A stretch of DNA of 64,000 bases, taken from contig JARLHI010000048.1 in the NCBI GenBank assembly GCA_031292355.1, forward strand, positions 434,001 to 498,000, given 5' to 3'. Below the pieces are notes generated by a model. That model did no database searches and was not told the origin of the DNA. It saw nothing but the letters and a program-made list of their open reading frames with translations. A program made the position numbers and the translations under genes. Positions 35,169 to 44,250 of this stretch are shown one piece after another; the first letter of the stretch is position 1, and the number at the start of each line of letters is the position of its first letter. This stretch comes from Candidatus Obscuribacterales bacterium (lineage in GTDB: Bacteria > Cyanobacteriota > Vampirovibrionia > Obscuribacterales > Obscuribacteraceae).

Positions 35169-36404
35169 ATGTCAGACCCGGTTTTTGAAAATACCTCGCT
35201 CGCTCAACAAATTGAAGAAGCAAGAAAGGCACTTGCTGACGGTCAATTTGAAATTGCAGCTATTCGAGCCAATGTTTTATGGCTGGAAAACGTTGACGAC
35301 GAAGATCTAATCGAACTGTATGCAGACATTTTGCAGCAATCAGGACGTCCTGAACCAGCGAACAAAATTCGCAACCTTCTATCCAACGACGATCAAGCCC
35401 TTGCCCTTTTTGAAGCCGGATTTGCACTGATTGACGTCAGACAGTATGACCTTGCAGCAATGCTCTTAACCGAATGCGACAAACTCACTCCTGATGATCC
35501 AGGCGTCAATTATGAGCTTGGCTTTTCAATGATGGCTCTTGGTGGCTTTTCTCAGGCTATCGCCTATTTTGAAAAAGCGATGGCCATTCAGCCCGACTTC
35601 GACAGCGCCTTGAATTTGTCGGTGTGTTATTTGCTCACACGCGATCTTGAAAATTCAAAAAAACTCACGAATCAATTGAGTGCGCTTGCAAAAGAAGATG
35701 ACGAAATAAAAGAGACTACTCATCGAAAAATCGTCTTAAAACGTGCCGAAAGTTTTGCCGCAAAGAAAACATTAACTGCCCAGGATTGGCTATTCATCCT
35801 CTATGGCAGCGTATTGCTTAAACCGCATTTCAACACAGTAACAAAACCAGAAGACCATAAAGCAATAGCCGAAAACTTGCTTATTCTCAAAGGCTTCTTT
35901 GAAGGCATGAGGCAAGAAATCGAGGTGATTGAGTACTACAACACTCAATCGAGACCACTTGCCCGTGTCTTGAGTGAAATCATGGAAATCACTCTGGATT
36001 CTTATAAAGGACCAAATCGTCCAGAAAAAGTTTTGCTGGTTATGGATTGGGCGAGCGACATTATTGGTCCGCACGAGAGTTTCATCGACAATTCCGATAA
36101 ACGCTTGATTTTTGCTTATGGACTGCCTGGAGCCGAGCCACTACCCCTAGTGCCAGACATCAACGCTTATTTATCCAATCCAGGTTTGATCCCCTGGGAC
36201 GATGTGAGCAAAGCTGACGCCGACATGCACTTCGATAAGATTCTGGATAAGGCTCGCAATATGGAATCAGATCCAGACGTCATCAAAGCCGTCGAAGATC
36301 TTCTCATTTACTTTGAGCCACGCAAAAAAGAGTTAGTCATGGGCAACAGCGAAAACTTTCCAGACAGACCTGAATACAGCGCTGAAATTCCGGTTATCAA
36401 ATGA
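35169..36404 (+). CDS. TPR-containing cytoplasmic protein, unknown
   Basis: A protein of 411 residues starting 8 bases after the lipA stop (GAGG in the gap). The N-terminal half contains about three to four TPR-like helical pairs (for example VNYELGFSMMALGGFSQAIAY). The C-terminal half has no family I recognise and ends in an acidic, Pro-containing stretch. No signal peptide is present. Its stop overlaps the cobS start by four bases, so the three genes are probably one operon. Function is unknown. Confidence 0.75.
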   Translation: MSDPVFENTSLAQQIEEARKALADGQFEIAAIRANVLWLENVDDEDLIELYADILQQSGRPEPANKIRNLLSNDDQALALFEAGFALIDVRQYDLAAMLLTECDKLTPDDPGVNYELGFSMMALGGFSQAIAYFEKAMAIQPDFDSALNLSVCYLLTRDLENSKKLTNQLSALAKEDDEIKETTHRKIVLKRAESFAAKKTLTAQDWLFILYGSVLLKPHFNTVTKPEDHKAIAENLLILKGFFEGMRQEIEVIEYYNTQSRPLARVLSEIMEITLDSYKGPNRPEKVLLVMDWASDIIGPHESFIDNSDKRLIFAYGLPGAEPLPLVPDINAYLSNPGLIPWDDVSKADADMHFDKILDKARNMESDPDVIKAVEDLLIYFEPRKKELVMGNSENFPDRPEYSAEIPVIK

Positions 36405-37189
36405 GAGTCTTAAAGCGACTGAGACTGGCTATTACTTATGTCACTTGCTTTCCTGTTGCCCGCATTGAATTCGACGAAGAAGAAAAACAATTAGCAGGCT
36501 TGTCTAAATATCTACCTGTCGTTGGCATTTTAATTGGCTGCATTCTTTACGCGCTGTCGCAGCTTTTTCATATCATGCATGTAGAGCCGCTTCTGACGGG
36601 CTCTCTGCTTGCTTTGACCTGGCTGTGCATTACAGGCAGTTTGCATATGGACGGTCTGATGGATGCAGCCGACGGTATCTTTTCCCACCAAAGCAAAGAG
36701 CGCATGCTCGAAATCATGCACGACAGCCGCGTCGGCAACTTCGGAGTTCTAGCTGGAGTTTCCATACTCATCCTAAAAATTGCCTCTCTCGCGAGCATGC
36801 ATGGACACTTGCTTGCGGCGTCGGTTTTTTGTATTCCTATCTGGTCACGCTGGTGCGAAACTTATGCCATCGGCAAATTTAAGTACGCCCGTGAGTTTGG
36901 CAAAGGTCGCATCTGGCATGCCACCACTATTTTTCCCATCGATTTACTCAAAGCCACGGCACCTGCAATTCTTGGTACAGCTATTGGTATAGCGACAACG
37001 AATGCTCCCATGATCGTGATCATTCCCGTGCTTTCTACCGTTGCCGGCGGCATCATCAGCGCCCATCGTTTCAACAAAATCATTGACGGCCAAACCGGCG
37101 ATACCTACGGCGCAGTGGTCGAAATTGCAGAGACGGTTGGTTTGCTTGTTACCGTTTTGTGCTCGCCCCTGTTTACCTGGGCGCCTTAG
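36401..37189 (+). CDS. cobS: Adenosylcobinamide-GDP ribazoletransferase
   Basis: Cobalamin synthase, a polytopic inner-membrane enzyme joining adenosylcobinamide-GDP and alpha-ribazole. It has 262 residues with about six hydrophobic segments. The signature HMDGLMDAADGIFSH, followed by MHDSRVGNFG, is intact. No other cobalamin gene and no B12 riboswitch is visible here. It overlaps the upstream TPR gene by four bases (ATGA). Confidence 0.92.
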   Translation: MRVLKRLRLAITYVTCFPVARIEFDEEEKQLAGLSKYLPVVGILIGCILYALSQLFHIMHVEPLLTGSLLALTWLCITGSLHMDGLMDAADGIFSHQSKERMLEIMHDSRVGNFGVLAGVSILILKIASLASMHGHLLAASVFCIPIWSRWCETYAIGKFKYAREFGKGRIWHATTIFPIDLLKATAPAILGTAIGIATTNAPMIVIIPVLSTVAGGIISAHRFNKIIDGQTGDTYGAVVEIAETVGLLVTVLCSPLFTWAP

Positions 37190-37360
37190 CCCCAAATTGA
37201 CTCGATTGGACGCGGTTGGAAAGACATTTTTTCTCCACTGAGCTCCGTAAGAAGTGTCAGCTCAGACAATGTCACGGCAATGTCAAGGGAATCCCTTAAC
37301 CTGGTTTCATCAGCCCATGAAGCTGCCAATTAATCCTTCTAATTCTCAGCGAGGCGCGTT

Positions 37361-37786
37361 ATGTCCAACGAAAGTGCCGCATTTTGCCAATCCGATAAGG
37401 CCGTCAATAAAATTGCCGACAACCTAAACAAGGGAAAAGGCGACGACGCTCAACAGCTACTCCTTCAATGTACTCAAATGCGGGCACAAGCGGATCCTGA
37501 ACAGCACAAAGCCTGGAAAGACATGATGCAAGCGACTAAGCCAGAGGACTGGGGGAACGCTGCCGAGCGTGACGCTGCTGCAATGGCGAAAATAGAAACG
37601 AAAATATGGCAAGACGTAGTTAAGGCGCAGGGTGCAGGCACTGGCAAACAATTGTGCAAATTGGAGCTAATAAAAAATGGCGAAACGGTTACCGGGGCAG
37701 AGATAAAGAAATCCGCCACGTGCAACATAACGGAATATACAATGAAAGACGGAAAAATAGTTCCACTGACAAAGGACTCAAACTAA
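37361..37786 (+). CDS. Hypothetical soluble protein, 141 aa
   Basis: Not recognised. An N-terminal helical part (about residues 1-90, rich in Ala, Lys and Asp) is followed by a small beta-rich tail (CKLELIKNGETVTGAEIKK). It has no signal peptide. Four Cys are scattered. GCGAGG lies about 6 bases before the ATG. The 171-base gap after cobS shows no clear terminator. It overlaps the convergent LptA-like gene by four bases at the 3' end. Confidence 0.6.
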   Translation: MSNESAAFCQSDKAVNKIADNLNKGKGDDAQQLLLQCTQMRAQADPEQHKAWKDMMQATKPEDWGNAAERDAAAMAKIETKIWQDVVKAQGAGTGKQLCKLELIKNGETVTGAEIKKSATCNITEYTMKDGKIVPLTKDSN

Positions 37787-38202
37787 CGCGCAATATCTTC
37801 TGGCGCGAGCATAATCATTTTTGGCCCAACTATTTGCCCGACTGATTCTGTCAGCAGATATTCGGGCTCATCGATTTTGAATTTAAGAGTCTTGTTTGAC
37901 TCTTTTGTGAGCTTGCCCAGACGCGTTATACGCACGTGTCCTCTTGCTTCAAGAACCAATGTGCGGTCGTCGTAAAAAACCTGCTCAGCTTCGAGCTTAG
38001 CGTCCTGCCCTTCAACGAAAACCACGGCTTGCCCCATTGCCATGTAGGTATGGCGAGTAGGGCTACCTGTAACATAGCGAGCCACTATCTGCAATGTGCC
38101 AGGCTCTAAAGCAGCATTTATCGGGGCAGAACAAAGCAAGACCAAACACAAAGAGACAAAAAATCGCTGCAGAGTCTGTCGCATAATAGCCGGGCTGATC
38201 AT
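37783..38202 (-). CDS. LptA/OstA-like periplasmic protein
   Basis: An exported protein of 139 residues. The signal peptide (RFFVSLCLVLLCSAPINA) is followed by beta strands with the OstA-like pattern: AMGQAVVFVEGQDAKLEAEQVFYDDRTLVLEARG broken across short repeats, then VRITRLGKL. LptA-type proteins bridge lipopolysaccharide across the periplasm. At one domain, this one is shorter than E. coli LptA, so transport of lipopolysaccharide is only a suggestion. Its ATG abuts the stop of the upstream gene. It is the last gene of the GH38 operon. Confidence 0.65.
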   Translation of the reverse strand: MISPAIMRQTLQRFFVSLCLVLLCSAPINAALEPGTLQIVARYVTGSPTRHTYMAMGQAVVFVEGQDAKLEAEQVFYDDRTLVLEARGHVRITRLGKLTKESNKTLKFKIDEPEYLLTESVGQIVGPKMIMLAPEDIAR

Positions 38203-39177
38203 TTAAAAACCAGCACCAGCATTTTTTGTTTGAGTTGCTTGTTCGCTTTGCGCATCTTTAGTGGCCTGATCCTTAGCTGCGCGATCCCTTGCGGCCTGCT
38301 CAGCAGCTTGCTGAGTCAATATGATATAGCGTCCGTGCCAAGCAGAATTATTGACAATATCTTGTTGACCAGTGCGCACTGCTGCTTTATTCACAGCCAG
38401 GTATTCATCTACTGTTTTTGCCCTCTCCAGAGCCTTTTTGACGAGATACCTGGTGGCGTCCGAATATTTAAGATTCTCGATTTGAGGCAGCAATTCGAGG
38501 CATTCAGGTGTTGTTTGGCAGTCATCTTCTACATCTTTGACAATTTTGCGAGCGAAATCATCAAGGCCAAGTGTGCGACTTTGGTGAGCCAGAGCAATGG
38601 CATCTTTAGCATTTTGAGTTTGCGCCAGAATTTTTTCCAGAGCCAGTCTAGTCACATCAACCAGAGCAATTTCCTGGCATTTTTTCGCCAGATCGTAAAG
38701 ATCTGCTGGATCGGAACAACCATTGAGCAGAGCTTTGATAGCCGCACTGGTAATTTCAAAGCACTGCAATTTTCGCGATTTAATAATCGTCAAAATCAAA
38801 TCATCTTTTGACTTAGAAAGGTCAATAGCCTTCTGCAATGAAGCTTTTCTCGCATCAAGCAAAGTAAAGCCAGCCGAATCAGCATATTCTGCCATAGCCA
38901 GACATTGCGCAGTGTCAGTGGCCGTCGCCACGACCGAAATAATCAACTGATTGGCTTTCGGTCCAGCGGTTCTAGCCATGCGCTTGGCTTTTTCTAATTG
39001 ACTAACTTGTTCATGCGTTAGTGCAGGATCAGGTGGTGCCCTTTTGGCCAGGACAGCGCCACAACAACAGAAAGTGGTTGTGGTAGCCAGTAACAGCAGA
39101 CTAGCAATGGCACGACGGCGCAGTGGGAACCTTTGAAGATAATTAGCGATTGAAGTGTATGAATATGATTTGAACAT
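38203..39177 (-). CDS. Secreted helical protein, unknown
   Basis: A protein of 324 residues with an N-terminal signal-like segment (IASLLLLATTTTFCCCGAVLA), where the CCC-G could be a lipobox. A long all-helical region follows with several similar units of about 35 residues (KAIDLSKSKDDLILTIIKS, KAIALAHQSRTLGLDDFA-like), suggesting a degenerate helical-repeat solenoid. The C-terminus is an Ala/Gln/Lys-rich tail. It is not recognised. It follows the GH38 gene by 7 bases and abuts the LptA-like gene. Confidence 0.65.
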   Translation of the reverse strand: MFKSYSYTSIANYLQRFPLRRRAIASLLLLATTTTFCCCGAVLAKRAPPDPALTHEQVSQLEKAKRMARTAGPKANQLIISVVATATDTAQCLAMAEYADSAGFTLLDARKASLQKAIDLSKSKDDLILTIIKSRKLQCFEITSAAIKALLNGCSDPADLYDLAKKCQEIALVDVTRLALEKILAQTQNAKDAIALAHQSRTLGLDDFARKIVKDVEDDCQTTPECLELLPQIENLKYSDATRYLVKKALERAKTVDEYLAVNKAAVRTGQQDIVNNSAWHGRYIILTQQAAEQAARDRAAKDQATKDAQSEQATQTKNAGAGF

Positions 39178-39184
39178 GGCGCAA

Positions 39185-42100
39185 TTAACCTTTGTTGTAT
39201 TGCAAACGCAGAGAAATCAAAGCATTGGCTCCCAAATCCAGTCGATATGTGGCGATATTAGCCAGATCATGAGATGTTTTCTTCTTGCCTTTGCTTTTAA
39301 TGATAGGCTGATTTCTATCTTTGGCAACGTCTTTTTCAAGATCGTCGAAAATCTCCAGAGTCTCTATCAAACGTCCATCGGCGTACGTCAAATGCGCACC
39401 GTAATGAGCAAATTGCACGGTTAACAAACCTGTTTGGGGCGTCGTCAGCACATTCAGCAAACGAATTTCAATTTCAGTGGACCGCTCCAATACACGGAGC
39501 GCAACTACTCTTATGGCCGGATTATCGCTGAGCACATGGCTCTTCAAACTGACAGGCACATCTTTGGTAAAGCAACTCCAGTGCAGTCCTTCAAAAATCT
39601 CGCAGAGTCGGTAGGCATTGACTAAATGATGATCAGCATCGCTCCACTGATGTTGCCCAACGACTGCTTTGAATGTATTGTCTGAGTGATTTGAGAGACC
39701 AACGGCGCGCTGCTTAGCATTTTGACCGTTTGCACTTTGAGCGAGGTGCTCAAGCACTGCTTGCGCTTGCGCATGCATAACCTCATCTTGTTCTGGAACA
39801 GATTCGGTATCCATTGCCTGGACAACTGCATCAGCGCCATAGCTCGCACGCGTAAGTGGTGCCCAGGCATATTGTACTTTGTTCAAACCAAAACAATTAG
39901 CTTCGTCTGTCAAAACTGGTGGTCCGGCACCACCACCGCGACTGCGCAAATCGGCGCGCGAAAGATCCGAAATCGCTCGCAATATTGTGAGGCTAACCTT
40001 GGAACCATCTACTCCATATTCAGGTAAACCATTATTGAAAAAAGCCTGATCATTGGCGATAAAAAATCGCTGACATGGATATCGATCAAGTGGAGCCTCC
40101 GTACCCTGAGGGACTGGCAATTGAACCGGCTCTTTCGTCACTTCATGCATTCTTTCGACAATACTGAAGTGATTTTCCGAATAAGATTTGCTGACATCAG
40201 CACCTGTATCAAGCACCACTTCGAGACGATGATTGCGTGATAAATTTGTCCATGTCGTTTCAAAGAATAAAATCGGTACCGACTTCTTCAACAATAATTC
40301 TGTCTCAAAAAGATGTTCAAACACTTCATTAGAACGCACTCTACGCTTGCCATTTCTATCATCTTTTTCGACGACACCATGCGGTATGTCCAGCTTGTAA
40401 GTCAAAATCAAGGATGCCACGAGGGGCCCTTTTTTTCCTGGCGTTACTTTAATGAGCTTCGCTAAAATTGGCTCATCGCCATCGAGTGGGTCATAGTTGT
40501 AACTATCCCCACCGTCGCCCACATCGCGCAGATGGTGCCCCAGTTTGATTTGTGTTCCAGCAAGATATTTATTGGTGACGACGATATCACCGCTGGTGTC
40601 TACTTCGACCGCAAAAAACTCATTTGAAAGCGTATTTTCAGAACGACTAACGTCAGAGGTCTCAGCCGAAAACTGGCAAAATTCAACACTGATATTGTCG
40701 CTGGAATTAGGCTTCCAGGGCAAATTGCAAAAACCAAACACTGGCAGATTTTTATTGTGCACATAGCCATCAAAGATCCGTACTCTCTTTGTGTCTGGAA
40801 TCTGATTGGTGCCAGTGAAAATGCAATTTTCTTCACGACTATGTACAACTTGCACTGTCAATTCGTTGTTAGGACAAAAGACCGATACGTCGGCTGAATC
40901 ACCGGCGACATCCTGGCACCAGGAAATTGGAATCGGTCCAATGTTCTTTTCACCGCTTAAATTGGCAATCAATAATTGCGAAGCGGCAAAATTGGGATCC
41001 GGCAATGAAGTTGGTCCTAGAATAGCCAGGGCACGCAATTGAGGCTCTTCAACATTTTGCTCAATCTCACTCAATTTATAATCGACATTGCATACAGGAA
41101 CGGCCTTCTTGCTGGTAGTTGATGGTTTGTCCGCTGGACGAGCATGGCTTGCAAGCGCATCAAACAGATGATCTACATCACTGGTCTTATTGACAGCCAT
41201 CGATTCAAAGGCCTTGCGATCGAGCACATTCAAAATCGCTTGCACTTTATCGAACCGTGAATTCATTTCGCGATGGACGGCGTCAACACTACATCCACAC
41301 ATACTGTCGTGAGGATGATTGCGCATCAAAGTGCGCCAGGCAAAATTCAGTTGCGACTGAGGAAAATGAAAAAGCTTCTGAGCATTCAAAAGCGTAAATA
41401 CTGGCTCAGAGATACGTGACAGCCGCTTTTCTGCAAAGCGATTTTGCAATTTGAGATACATTCGGGACGAAAGTACTCCCGCTAGCATATAAGCGCGTTC
41501 GTACAAATGAGCCGCGGCATTGTCACGCAACTCCGAAGAAACTACGGCTATCTTGCTCCCTTCGGCTTTGCCATAATCAAGCATGACATCAGCGAATTCG
41601 GATAAGGCACAACTCTGTACGCTCATTGTGCCTTTTAAAGCAGCATCATCACCTGTTATTGCAGTCGCACTTCCTTCAGGCTCAATGCTCTGCGCAAGCT
41701 TGCTTAATTGCCCCATGCTCTCTATCTTCAAAAGCAGACGAGCAGACTCCAGTTGACGAATAAAATTATTCGGCGCCGAGAGATGGTCGCCACCGACAGG
41801 CATCAGATAAGAATTGAAATCGGCTGATGGACTGCCCCAGGACAGAAAAAACTCAGCCAATTTTTCAGTCGTAAATGGATCATGAAAAGCAGTCTGGTAA
41901 TAGCCCCGAAACATGTGATAAGTAAGCACACGACTACCATCAGGGCTTTCCCACCAGAACAATGGACCTTGCGATCGCTCCGGCACGCCTCGCCAAACGA
42001 AGGCAGTTTTGATATCAAAATTATGCAAAATGCGGGGCAAATCCTGGGTATGCCCGAATGTATCGGGACAATAGCCAAGCATTGCTGGCTTTCCATATTT

Positions 42101-42436
42101 AGCCGTGACTTCAAGGCCCATTTCTAAATTGCGAATGAGACTTTCACCGCTTACGAGCATCTGGTCAGCCAGCACATACCAGGGACCGGCTTCCAAACGC
42201 TTTTCTGTCATCAGCTGACGGATTTCATCGCAAAGCTCGGGCACAACTTCTTCAAGATCTTCAATAATGCAAGACTGGCCGTCGAGCAAAAACGATGGCA
42301 GTGTGCCAGTTTTAAGCTTGTTCAAAATATCGGCTGCAGCAAAAGTAAGCTGCGTTCGGTACTCTTCGTGCGTCAGGTACCACTCCCTGTCCCAGTGCGT
42401 GTGCAAATAGAGATAGAGGTGCTTAGATGCTGGCAA
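39185..42436 (-). CDS. GH38 alpha-mannosidase-like glycosidase
   Basis: A large glycoside hydrolase family 38 enzyme of 1083 residues. The N-terminal catalytic domain has the zinc motif HTHWDREW (residues 12-19) and the nucleophile Asp125 in GYCPDTFGHTQDLP. It is followed by the helical bundle with HPHDSMCGCSVD and beta-rich C-terminal domains. Closest in style are bacterial MngB-like mannosidases. No signal peptide is seen, so it probably acts in the cytoplasm on imported or internal mannosides. The TTG start at 42436 has GAGG 7 bases upstream and lies 3 bases after the upstream stop. The substrate is unknown. Confidence 0.9.
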   Translation of the reverse strand: MPASKHLYLYLHTHWDREWYLTHEEYRTQLTFAAADILNKLKTGTLPSFLLDGQSCIIEDLEEVVPELCDEIRQLMTEKRLEAGPWYVLADQMLVSGESLIRNLEMGLEVTAKYGKPAMLGYCPDTFGHTQDLPRILHNFDIKTAFVWRGVPERSQGPLFWWESPDGSRVLTYHMFRGYYQTAFHDPFTTEKLAEFFLSWGSPSADFNSYLMPVGGDHLSAPNNFIRQLESARLLLKIESMGQLSKLAQSIEPEGSATAITGDDAALKGTMSVQSCALSEFADVMLDYGKAEGSKIAVVSSELRDNAAAHLYERAYMLAGVLSSRMYLKLQNRFAEKRLSRISEPVFTLLNAQKLFHFPQSQLNFAWRTLMRNHPHDSMCGCSVDAVHREMNSRFDKVQAILNVLDRKAFESMAVNKTSDVDHLFDALASHARPADKPSTTSKKAVPVCNVDYKLSEIEQNVEEPQLRALAILGPTSLPDPNFAASQLLIANLSGEKNIGPIPISWCQDVAGDSADVSVFCPNNELTVQVVHSREENCIFTGTNQIPDTKRVRIFDGYVHNKNLPVFGFCNLPWKPNSSDNISVEFCQFSAETSDVSRSENTLSNEFFAVEVDTSGDIVVTNKYLAGTQIKLGHHLRDVGDGGDSYNYDPLDGDEPILAKLIKVTPGKKGPLVASLILTYKLDIPHGVVEKDDRNGKRRVRSNEVFEHLFETELLLKKSVPILFFETTWTNLSRNHRLEVVLDTGADVSKSYSENHFSIVERMHEVTKEPVQLPVPQGTEAPLDRYPCQRFFIANDQAFFNNGLPEYGVDGSKVSLTILRAISDLSRADLRSRGGGAGPPVLTDEANCFGLNKVQYAWAPLTRASYGADAVVQAMDTESVPEQDEVMHAQAQAVLEHLAQSANGQNAKQRAVGLSNHSDNTFKAVVGQHQWSDADHHLVNAYRLCEIFEGLHWSCFTKDVPVSLKSHVLSDNPAIRVVALRVLERSTEIEIRLLNVLTTPQTGLLTVQFAHYGAHLTYADGRLIETLEIFDDLEKDVAKDRNQPIIKSKGKKKTSHDLANIATYRLDLGANALISLRLQYNKG

Positions 42437-42439
42437 TGG

Positions 42440-43315
42440 TCAACCTCGTAACAGCGGTTGGATGAATTTCATGCTTGTAGTAAGAGCGTTGTCCAATTCT
42501 TCGGTCTCGTCAGCGACAAATTCATCGTCCATATGAATCGATACTGTTCCTTGAAAATCGTACAACTTGAGCGCTTCGATAAACTGTCTCCAGTCGACTT
42601 GCCCCTTACCGGCCATGCGATAGCGCCACCATAGAGGACCATACATGCCACTATCAACCAAAAGATCACGACTGATTTCTACATCATGCGCTTCGATATG
42701 ATCGATAGCGGGCGTTAGACCGGCAAGCACTCTTAGATAGTCTATGCCCAACCAAACACAATCAGCTGGCGAAAAACTAAGCCCGAGATTAGGACACGAC
42801 GTCACTAGATCGCGCCAGTCCTGTGGCTCCATAGCTGTCCAACTTTTAAGAGATTGATTACGAAAAAGGCTGGGAGTAGCCAGTCGCAGCAGCAAACCAA
42901 CCGAATCATCATCGAATGTTTCCTGGATCTGTTGCACATTACTCACAACAAGATCCTTCCAGCCCTGAGAAAAACCAGGCGCAACACTAAACGAGACTTG
43001 CTTGCAGCCGACAACTTTAGCGACGTGCATTACTTTCAAAAGCATCGGTCCGAATTGCTTGACCGATTTTTTGTCCAGCGGCTCGAGACAGAAATCCAGA
43101 TTGAGCACCACGAGCGCCACTCCAGAATCTCTGGAAAGCTCAGCGATGCCTTCAAGGTTTTTGCGCTCCTTTGCATCCAGCAAACCACCGTTTTTACCCG
43201 ATATGGCAAAAGGCGCAAAGGAATACTCAACGGCTGTCAAACCTCGTTGAGCCGCTAAATCAATCGCTCCATCTAGTCCGCAACCAAATCTGGTGGCATC
43301 AAAGCACAAACGCAT
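42440..43315 (-). CDS. TIM-barrel sugar isomerase/epimerase-like protein
   Basis: A protein of 291 residues of the xylose-isomerase-like TIM barrel superfamily (AP endonuclease 2 family). It starts MRLCFDATRFGCG, with barrel strands such as LTAVEYSF, ALVVLNLDF and LGLSFSPAD. Likely metal ligands are HIEAHDVEI and the C-terminal SIHMDDEF. Such proteins act as sugar (phosphate) isomerases or endonuclease IV relatives; placement beside a mannosidase favours sugar metabolism. It is three bases from the GH38 gene, so clearly co-transcribed. Confidence 0.8.
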   Translation of the reverse strand: MRLCFDATRFGCGLDGAIDLAAQRGLTAVEYSFAPFAISGKNGGLLDAKERKNLEGIAELSRDSGVALVVLNLDFCLEPLDKKSVKQFGPMLLKVMHVAKVVGCKQVSFSVAPGFSQGWKDLVVSNVQQIQETFDDDSVGLLLRLATPSLFRNQSLKSWTAMEPQDWRDLVTSCPNLGLSFSPADCVWLGIDYLRVLAGLTPAIDHIEAHDVEISRDLLVDSGMYGPLWWRYRMAGKGQVDWRQFIEALKLYDFQGTVSIHMDDEFVADETEELDNALTTSMKFIQPLLRG

Positions 43316-43341
43316 GGCAGCAGTTTAGCAAATAAATGCGC

Positions 43342-44031
43342 TTAAATCGACAATAAATAGTCCTGACGGACAAGTGGATCAGGAATGTCGTTGAAATCCA
43401 TTCGCTTCATGGTCTTGGCGATGAAGTTGCCGCTGCGCCGAATCGATATGGTGACATTAGTATCAGGCTTTCCAGTAATCATGGCGTAAACGTCTTGTTG
43501 AGCCAACCCCAGAGTCGGAACACCGTCTACGGCAACAATTATGTCCTGCGAACGAAGGCCAACTTGCCAGGCAGGTGTGCCTGGAAAAACGCGATTAATT
43601 ATAGGCATGCGACCAGTAGGAAGCACGAATTTAACTCCAATAATGCCTACACCCCTCTCAATCATCGAATCGAGCGGATTGACCGAAGCGCCTGACTTCA
43701 ATGCAGAATCGGCCGTCGATTTGGCTGTCTGAGCTTTCAGCTTGTCTTGTTTTTTCTTAAAAATATCAAGCACGCCCGAATGCATCTTTTTTAGGGGCGC
43801 CGACTGGGCGCTAGCTGCCGCCTCTTGGTGCAGCACACCACCTTTTAAAGTCTTGCTCTTGGGAACGGTTAAGTCGAATTTCGGGATGTCAGGCTTGAGA
43901 ATTGGCTCCTCCGCCAGAGTCCAGTTCGTAGATGTATAAACCATTAGAACCAAAAGCAACATCAAACCAGGACCTAGCGCTCGGCGCTTGACGACACTGG
44001 CTTCAAATCGTTTGAAAAAATTATTGGTCAT
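43342..44031 (-). CDS. Membrane-anchored PDZ-domain protein
   Basis: A protein of about 229 residues. A basic N-terminus and one membrane segment (ALGPGLMLLLVLMVYTS) anchor it, or act as a signal, with the rest periplasmic. A Lys-rich linker leads to a PDZ domain (about the last 95 residues, with IGVKFVLPTGRMPIINRVFPGTPAWQVGL broken by short loops, then DIIVAVDGVPT). No protease triad is seen, so it is a scaffold or regulator. I chose the ATG at 44031 because GACGG lies just upstream; the frame is open to 44085. It heads the operon with the TIM-barrel and GH38 genes. Confidence 0.72.
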   Translation of the reverse strand: MTNNFFKRFEASVVKRRALGPGLMLLLVLMVYTSTNWTLAEEPILKPDIPKFDLTVPKSKTLKGGVLHQEAAASAQSAPLKKMHSGVLDIFKKKQDKLKAQTAKSTADSALKSGASVNPLDSMIERGVGIIGVKFVLPTGRMPIINRVFPGTPAWQVGLRSQDIIVAVDGVPTLGLAQQDVYAMITGKPDTNVTISIRRSGNFIAKTMKRMDFNDIPDPLVRQDYLLSI

Positions 44032-44250
44032 TTTTCCGTCCCGACAGTTCATTTCTAGATAGTGCCTGGATAATGCGACGCTCAACTGGACGTAGAGGTT
44101 CTTGATAAAGCATTAAATCTGTCACTTCCCATTCTAACTTTATGCCGAACGGAACGAATACTTAAACAAAATGGCAACGGCCAAAGGTCATGCTACGCTT
44201 TGCCCATAGAGCTTATTACGCACTGGCCGACAGGGTTGGAGGTTTTCGAC

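Noticed and set aside
36401..37189. Cobalamin riboswitch before cobS
   Set aside because: cobS overlaps the upstream TPR gene, so there is no leader space, and no B12 box is visible before lipA.
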